Part shown: positions 57,437-64,000 of the stretch, piece by piece
Layout of the letters: the number at the start of each line of letters is the position of its first letter
Position numbering within the stretch: the first letter of the stretch is position 1
Source: Torymus aiolomorphi
Taxonomy: Eukaryota > Arthropoda > Insecta > Hymenoptera > Torymidae
DNA length: 64,000 nt
Direction: 5' to 3'
Assembly: GCA_036365515.1 (NCBI GenBank)
Contig: CM070877.1
Span: forward strand, 85,286,522-85,350,521
Translations under genes and position numbers: made by a program
The notes under the pieces: generated by a model
What the model saw: only the letters and a program-made list of their open reading frames with translations
What the model was told of the DNA's origin: nothing
Database searches by the model: none

Positions 57437-58369
57437 TTAATACACGTCGCTGGCATTCATCTCTTCAAACATCATATTTGTATATAGTCTGGATACTAAG
57501 TTAATTTTGGTATTTATTTTTTTGGTTCATAAATTGTAAATCAGAAAAGCTTAAAAAACCTACGTTTAGAATATAAATTCCTGCAACAAATGGTTAAGAG
57601 AATATAAAAATCATAATCAACAAGTTTCTTGAATAATTGATAAAACTGAAGATTTATTGATTCTCATTTCCAAAAATATGTGTACATATATTAAGGAGCC
57701 CTGTTGAAAAGACCTCATAAAATCCGATAAAAAATTCCTCTTTTTATCCGACTCCCGATAAAATGTTTATAGTAATATATCGGGATACATATTTTTATCG
57801 GCCATTGTAGTACATTTCTTATAAAAATGAATGCCAAATTTATAAATTTGGATTATATACGGTTTCTCCCAGTAAAAAATATATCAGCTTTTATGAGGCA
57901 ACCATTCTTACAGTGTTTTATAGGGTTATACTCATAAGATTGTTTATAAGAATATATCATCCATTATATTGTTTCTTGAATATAGGAACATATCGTAATA
58001 ACCAGATATATAAGTTATAAGTACATATAAGAGTTTTCACAGCGGAAGTTTTATAAGGCAATCCATATAAGAATACCAATCGGGTTTTATAGTAAAAATG
58101 ATAATATTCTAAAATTATAAATACATCATGAATTGCCTATAAAGAATTTTATGGGAACTTATCATAAAATCACCATAAATAATAAAATTCTTTTTTTTTT
58201 AATTAATAGGGATTTGTAAGGAATTCCGGGTGCAGAAACCTCATATAATATTATAAACTAACAAATTATAGTATTTTATAGTTAAAAACTCGTAAAATTA
58301 AAAGATTGTATATAAGTATTTATAAAAATTTAGAAGCTAAAAATTAATAACAAACAACTAATTATTGCT

Positions 58370-61300
58370 TTCTACTACGTTTTTTATCGGGATATATAGG
58401 CTGCTGCACGGTAACCAAAAGTAACCACTGACTGGTTTTACCGCTATATTATTCTATATTTTTAAGAAACATACCCAAGCCATTTATAGTGTTTTATGAT
58501 GATCATTGAGTCTAATTCGAGTATCATCTACCGTTCTTCCTCAATTCGCTTATAGTGATTTATGAGGCTTGCCATATAAAATATCCATTACTCACGAATC
58601 GGTATATATCGGGGTTTCAAATTATTTATTGCTTTCTGCCGCATTTTTTTTATCGGGTTTTATAGGCCTTTCCACAGTTAGGGAAAGTAGAAGCTATCGG
58701 CTTTTACCGCTATAATTCTACATTTTCACCCAACAGGTCAGAACAATTTATAGTATTTTATGATGATCATTGTAACAACTCCGAGTTTCATCTACCGGAT
58801 GCTGCCGGCTGAACCGGCGATGAAACGGATCTTCCTCAATTCGCTTATAGCGATTTATGAGGCATTGCCATATAAAATATCAATTACTCACGAATCGGTA
58901 TATATCGGGATTTCAAATTGATTATTGCTTTTTACGGCGTTTTTTTTATCGGGTTTTATAGGCCTTGCCACAGTTAGGGAAAGTAGAAGCTATCGGATTT
59001 TACCGCTATAATTCTACATTTTCACCAAACAGGTCCGAACAATTTATAGTATTTTATGATGATCATTGTAACAACTCCGAGTTTCATCTACCGGATGCTG
59101 CCGGATGAACCGGCGATGAAACGGATCTTCCTCAATTCGCTTATAGCGATTTATGAGGCATTGCCATATAAAATATCACTTACTCACGAATCGGTATAAA
59201 TCGGGATTTCAAATTGATTATTGCTTTTTACGGCGTTTTTTTTATCGGGTTTTATAGGCCTTTCCACAGTTAGGGAAAGTAGAAGCTATCGGCTTTTACC
59301 GCTATATTTCACATTTTCACCAAACAGGTTCGAATAATTTATAGTGTTTTATGATGACAATTGTAACAACTCCGAGTTTCATCTACTGGATTCTGCCGGC
59401 TGAACCGGCGATGAAACGGATCTTTTTTAATTCGCTTATAGCGATTTATTAGGCATTGCCATATAAAATATCCATTACTCACGAATCGGTATATATCGGG
59501 ATTTCAAATTATTTATTGCTTTCTGCCGCATTTTTTTTATCGGGTTTTCTAGGCCTTTCCACAGTTAAGGAAAGTAGAAGCTATCGGCTTTTACCGCTAT
59601 AATTCTACATTTTCACCAAACAAGTCCGAACAATTTATAGTGTTTTATGATGATCATTGTAACAACTCCGAGTTTCATCTACCGGATGCTGCCGGCTGAA
59701 CCGGCGATGAAACGGATCTTCCTCAATTCGCTTATAGCGATTTATGAGGCATTGCCATATAAAATATCAATTACTCACGAATCGGTATATATCGGGATTT
59801 CAAATTGATTATTGCTTTTTACGGCGTTTTTTTTATCGGGTTTTATAGGCCTTTCCACAGTTAGGGAAAGTAGAAGCTATCGGCTTTAACGCTATAATTC
59901 TACATTTTCACCAAACAGGTCCGAACAATTTATAGTATTTTATGATGATCATTGTAACAACTCCGAGTTTCATCTACCGGATGCTGCCGGCTGAACCGGC
60001 GATGAAACGGATCTTCCTCAATTCGCTTATAGCGATTTATGAGGCATTGCCATATAAAATATCAATTACTCACGAATCGGTATATATCGGGATTTCAAAT
60101 TGATTATTGCTTTTTACGGCGTTTTTTTTATCGGGTTTTATAGGCCTTTCCACAGTTAGGGAAAGTAGAAGCTATCGGCTTTTACCGCTATAATTCTACA
60201 TTTTCACCAAACAGGTCCGAACAATTTATAGTATTTTATGATGATCATTGTAACAACTCCGAGTTTCATCTACCGGATGCTGCCGGCTGAACCGGCGATG
60301 AAACGGATCTTCCTCAATTCGCTTATAGAGATTTATGAGGCATTGCCATATAAAATATCAATTACTCACGAATCGGTATATATCGGGATTTCAAATTGAT
60401 TATTGCTTTTTACAGCGTTTTTTTTATCGGGTTTTATAGGCCTTTCCACAGTTAGGGAAAGTAGAAGCTATCGGCTTTTACCGCTATAATTCTACATTTT
60501 CACCAAACAGGTCCGAATAATTTATAGTGATTTATGAGGCATTGCCATATAAAATATCAATTACTTACGAATCGGTATGTATCGGGATTTCAAATTATTT
60601 ATTGCTTTCTGTGGCATTTCTTCTTATCGGGTTGTATAAGCCTTTCCACGATTAGAGAAAGTAGGGGCTATCGGCTTTTACCGCTATATTTCACATTTTC
60701 ACCAAACAGGTTCGAATAATTTATAATGTTTTATGATGACCATTGTAACAAATCCGAGTTTCATCTACTGGATTCTGCCGGCTGAATCGGCGATGAAACG
60801 GATCTTTTTCAATTCGCTTATAGCGATTTATTAGCATTGCCATATAAAATATCCATTACTCACGAATCGGTATATATCGGGATTTCAAATTATTTATTGC
60901 TTTCTGCCGCATTTTTTTTATCGGGTTTTATAGGCCTTTCCACAGTTAGGGAAAGTAGAAGCTATCGGCTTTTACCGCTATAATTCTACATTTTCACCAA
61001 ACAAGTCCGAACAATTTATAGTGTTTTATGATGATCATTGTAACAACTCCGAGTTTCATCTACCGGATGCTGCCGGCTGAACCGGCGATGAAACGGATCT
61101 TCCTCAATTCGCTTATAGCGATTTATGAGGCATTGCCATATAAAATATCAATTACTCACGAATCGGTATATATCGGGATTTCAAATTGATTATTGCTTTT
61201 TACGGCGTTTTTTTTATCGGGTTTTATAGGCCTTTCCACAGTTAGGGAAAGTAGAAGCTATCGGCTTTTACCGCTATATTTCACATTTTCACCAAACAGG

Positions 61301-61930
61301 TTCGAATAATTTATAGTGTTTTATGACAATTGTAACAACTCAGAGTTTCATCTACTGGATTCTGCCGGCTGAATCGGCGATGAAACGGATCTTTTTCAAT
61401 TCGCTTATAGCGATTTATTAGGCATTCCCATATAAAATATCCATTACTCACGAATCGGTATATATCGGGATTTCAAATTATTTATTGCTTTCTGCCGCAT
61501 TTTTTTTTATCGGGTTTTATAGGCCTTTCCAGAGTTAGGGAAAGTAGAAGCTATCGGCTTTTACCGCTATAACTACAATTTTACCAAACAGGTCCGAACA
61601 ATTTATAGTGTTTTATGATGATCATTGTAACAACTCCGAGTTTCATCTACTGGATTCTGCCGGCTGAACCGGCGATGAAACGGATCTTTCTCAATTCGCT
61701 TATAGCGATTTATGAGGCATTGCCATATAAAATATCAATTACTTCCGAATCGGTATATATCGGGATTTCAAATTGATTATTGCTTTTTGCGGCGTTTTTT
61801 TTTTATCGGGTTTTATAGGCCTTTCCACAGTTAGAGAAAGTAGAAGCTATCGGTTTTTACCGCTATCATTCTATATTTTTGCCAAACAGGCCCGAACAAT
61901 TTATAGTGTTTTATGATTATCATTGTAATT
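58370..61930 (+). repeat. ~300-bp satellite with internal hairpin, about 12 units
   Basis: Units recur about every 295-301 bp, recognisable by ATCGGGTTTTATAGGCC and CACGAATCGGTATATATCGG. One short unit lies near 60540. Each unit holds GTTTCATC ... GATGAAAC around GCCGGCTGAACCGGC, a strong cruciform candidate. 57690-58370 has degenerate related sequence (CCGATAAAA, TATATCGGGA). No coding capacity. Confidence 0.92.
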
Positions 61931-62229
61931 CGACATTTTCAAGAACTCTACGCCATCAAATCAGGAATGCAAATAATATAAATAATAATGTATGAAATTT
62001 TCAAAATTTTAAAATCTTAACAAATATAAACGTCCAGATATACCTAAACGTTTCAAATAATTAATAAAATACTAAATAATTTTCTTTTTATCACAGTAAA
62101 TGTGCGTATTTAAGAATTTTGTATATTATTTTATAAGGTGGCTTTAATAGAATTCATTAAACAGTTGATAAATAAATAATATATAATGTACGGTTTTTTT
62201 ATTTTTGGCTCTTCTGGCAGCATTCGTTA

Positions 62230-62850
62230 AGTGGACCTTACCTTCATACAAAATGCACCATAAAACACTATAAATACTCGCGTAGGATTCTTGAAAATGT
62301 AGAACTATAATGATAAAACCCGATAGCCCCTACTTCCTCTAACCGAGGAAAGGCCTATAAAACCCGATAAAAAAATGCGGCAGAAACCAATTATTTACTT
62401 GAATATCACGATATATACTGATTCGTAAGTAAATGAAATTTAATATGGCAATGCCTCATAAATCACTATAAGCGAATTGAGAAAGATCACTTTCATCGTC
62501 GGTTCAGCCGGCAGCATCCGGTAGATGAAACACTATAAATTGTTCGGACCTGTTTGTTCAGAATGTAGAACTATAGCGATAAAACCCAATAGCCCCTACT
62601 TTCTCTAATCGTGGAAAAGCTTATAAAACCCGATAAGAAAATGCGTTGGAAAGCAATTATCTACTTGATATCCAGATATATAACTATGCGTTAGTAATTG
62701 ATATTTTTTATTAATGCCCGATAAATCGCGATAAGCAAATTAAGGAAGATTTGTTTCATCGCCGGTTGAGTCGGCAGCATTCGGTAAGTGAATGCTTACC
62801 TAAGACGACATTCACCATAAAACACTATAAATGACTTGAGCAATAAAAAA
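62230..62850 (-). repeat. Inverted copies of the ~300-bp satellite
   Basis: About two diverged units on the opposite strand (CCTATAAAACCCGATAAAA; GTTCAGCCGGCAGCATCCGG). With 58370-61930 this forms a lopsided inverted array. 61931-62229 is AT-rich and featureless. Confidence 0.85.
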
Positions 62851-62937
62851 AAATCAATAAGACGTTTTGAATTTTCGCGCGCTGAAAAACTATCGCGGCA
62901 GAACAGTTAAGGGTTGACTATTTACGTTACGTACTAT

Positions 62938-62938
62938 A

Positions 62939-63020
<82 letters not shown>
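62938..63020. repeat. TA microsatellite with palindromic borders
   Basis: About 40 TA units bordered by TACTATACCTATA and its complement TATAGGTATAGTA, so the whole can fold back. Confidence 0.95.
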
Positions 63021-63023
<3 letters not shown>

Positions 63024-64000
63024 AAATCTTTGTTCCTTATGTATATATAGGTATAGTAACCCATGTTATTTGCTAATGGGTTTGCAAATATATTCCGACA
63101 CATTCACGAGACATGGCCGGAAGCGTTTATGCTAGTGTGATCAATTATAGCTACGGAAATCGATTAGCATCTCTCTGCAAACTAATGTAAGTATTATAAA
63201 AATAATTGATAGTTATTTATTTATTGTATATTTATATAGTTTTGATAACAGTTTTTAGATATTTCTAATATTTTTTATTATATTTGTGTTTGCGTGTGAC
63301 GAGCACATGTATAACCTACAAATAGGTTTTTTACTTTTTTCTTTAATTTTTTATTTACATAAATATTATAATTGAAGTATTTTATTATTAAAAATACTTC
63401 AACATATAATATTCTGATTTATATTTATTAGTTTAAAATAAATATTAATTACTTTTTTTTTCAATAATTGCTAATAAATTAAAACTACTGTTTAAAATTT
63501 TTTAAGTCTTAAATTTTAATTCATTAACTTGATTTTTTATTTATCTTCCCATTACATAACATTGATTTTCAATATTGAATATAAATTTTTTTTTTCTATA
63601 GATTTGATTACCACAGTGTTCGAATAAGTAGTGCATTTGTCGTTGAAAGTGGGATATTGTTTAATTGAGCAAAACAGCTGTGGCTACTTCAACTTCTGGT
63701 CTGGTACTTCAGCTCATTAATTCGTTGCTGCAATTTCATATTTTTCCTTGGATGTTATTGTTCAATGCAGCACTCGACTGATCTGCATAGTCCTGTTGGT
63801 TCTTTGACTTCTGCGACTATAAGGTAATAACTGGTTTTTATATTTATTGTTTTTTTATTATGCTTTATTAGCAAATAACTGAAAAGATAGTTTATATTCG
63901 TATAAAATAATATTGATTTTTAATGTTAGATGTGCATGTCTGTTACAGGTTTCTTTAGTTTAATTGAGCAGAACAGCTGTAGCTACTTCAATTTGTGGCC
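63021..64000. repeat. AT-rich end with ~300-bp direct repeat at the window edge
   Basis: GTTTAATTGAGCAAAACAGC at about 63659 recurs at 63960 with a few changes, and the second copy runs off the window. Splice-like signals occur but no supported gene. Confidence 0.55.

Noticed and set aside
58370..61930. CRISPR-like array
   Set aside because: Units are ~300 bp and repeat throughout; there are no short repeats with unique spacers, and the DNA is eukaryotic.

Overview
This is eukaryotic, most likely insect DNA; Hymenoptera fits but is not proven. Nearly all of it is mobile elements nested inside one another. Signs of the host type are a Jockey/CR1-like LINE, a copia element with an initiator-Met-type primer site, a gypsy element with a tRNA-Lys-type primer site, many MITEs, microsatellites, and spliceosome-type GT...AG signals in a Polinton gene. 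I see no ordinary host gene, tRNA, rRNA or CRISPR.

Layout. 1-8.6 kb: a pair of ~303-bp host tandem repeats. The first unit is split by a minus-strand LINE (82-3316) and by a copia element (3349-8014) with exact 5-bp target duplications. 8.7-57.1 kb: palindrome-rich arms (8697-8891 and 56895-57112) enclose a minus-strand gypsy element (LTRs 8892-9514 and 55724-56565) that keeps only gag and protease. The protease reading frame is cut by a 43,071-bp insertion (10031-53101), bounded by ~180-bp unique inverted ends and an exact 8-bp target duplication.

The 43-kb insertion is the main object. Next to each unique end lies an array of a ~153-bp satellite, in opposite orientation at the two ends: about 15 monomers on the left (itself interrupted by a 1,989-bp solo LTR) and nearly 90 on the right. 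The middle (20.9-35.6 kb) carries a Polinton/Maverick gene set, all on the minus strand: protein-primed type B DNA polymerase, A32-like packaging ATPase, two small accessory ORFs, DD35E integrase with chromodomain, penton-like minor capsid protein, basic pX-like protein, double-jelly-roll major capsid protein, a conserved ORF of unknown role, adenovirus-type cysteine protease, and one more unknown ORF. Together these would replicate, integrate and package the element. The ATPase and four accessory ORFs are open; polymerase, integrase, both capsid proteins, pX-like protein and protease each carry stops or frameshifts, so this copy is a fossil, unless some homopolymer shifts are assembly errors.

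Between arrays and genes lie a direct repeat pair (14.5-16.1 and 37.9-38.6 kb), a 1.76-kb fold-back element, several MITEs and minisatellites. 57.2-62.9 kb holds another MITE and a second satellite (~300-bp unit with a hairpin, about 12 direct copies followed by inverted copies). The last kilobase is AT-rich and ends in a direct repeat that runs off the window.
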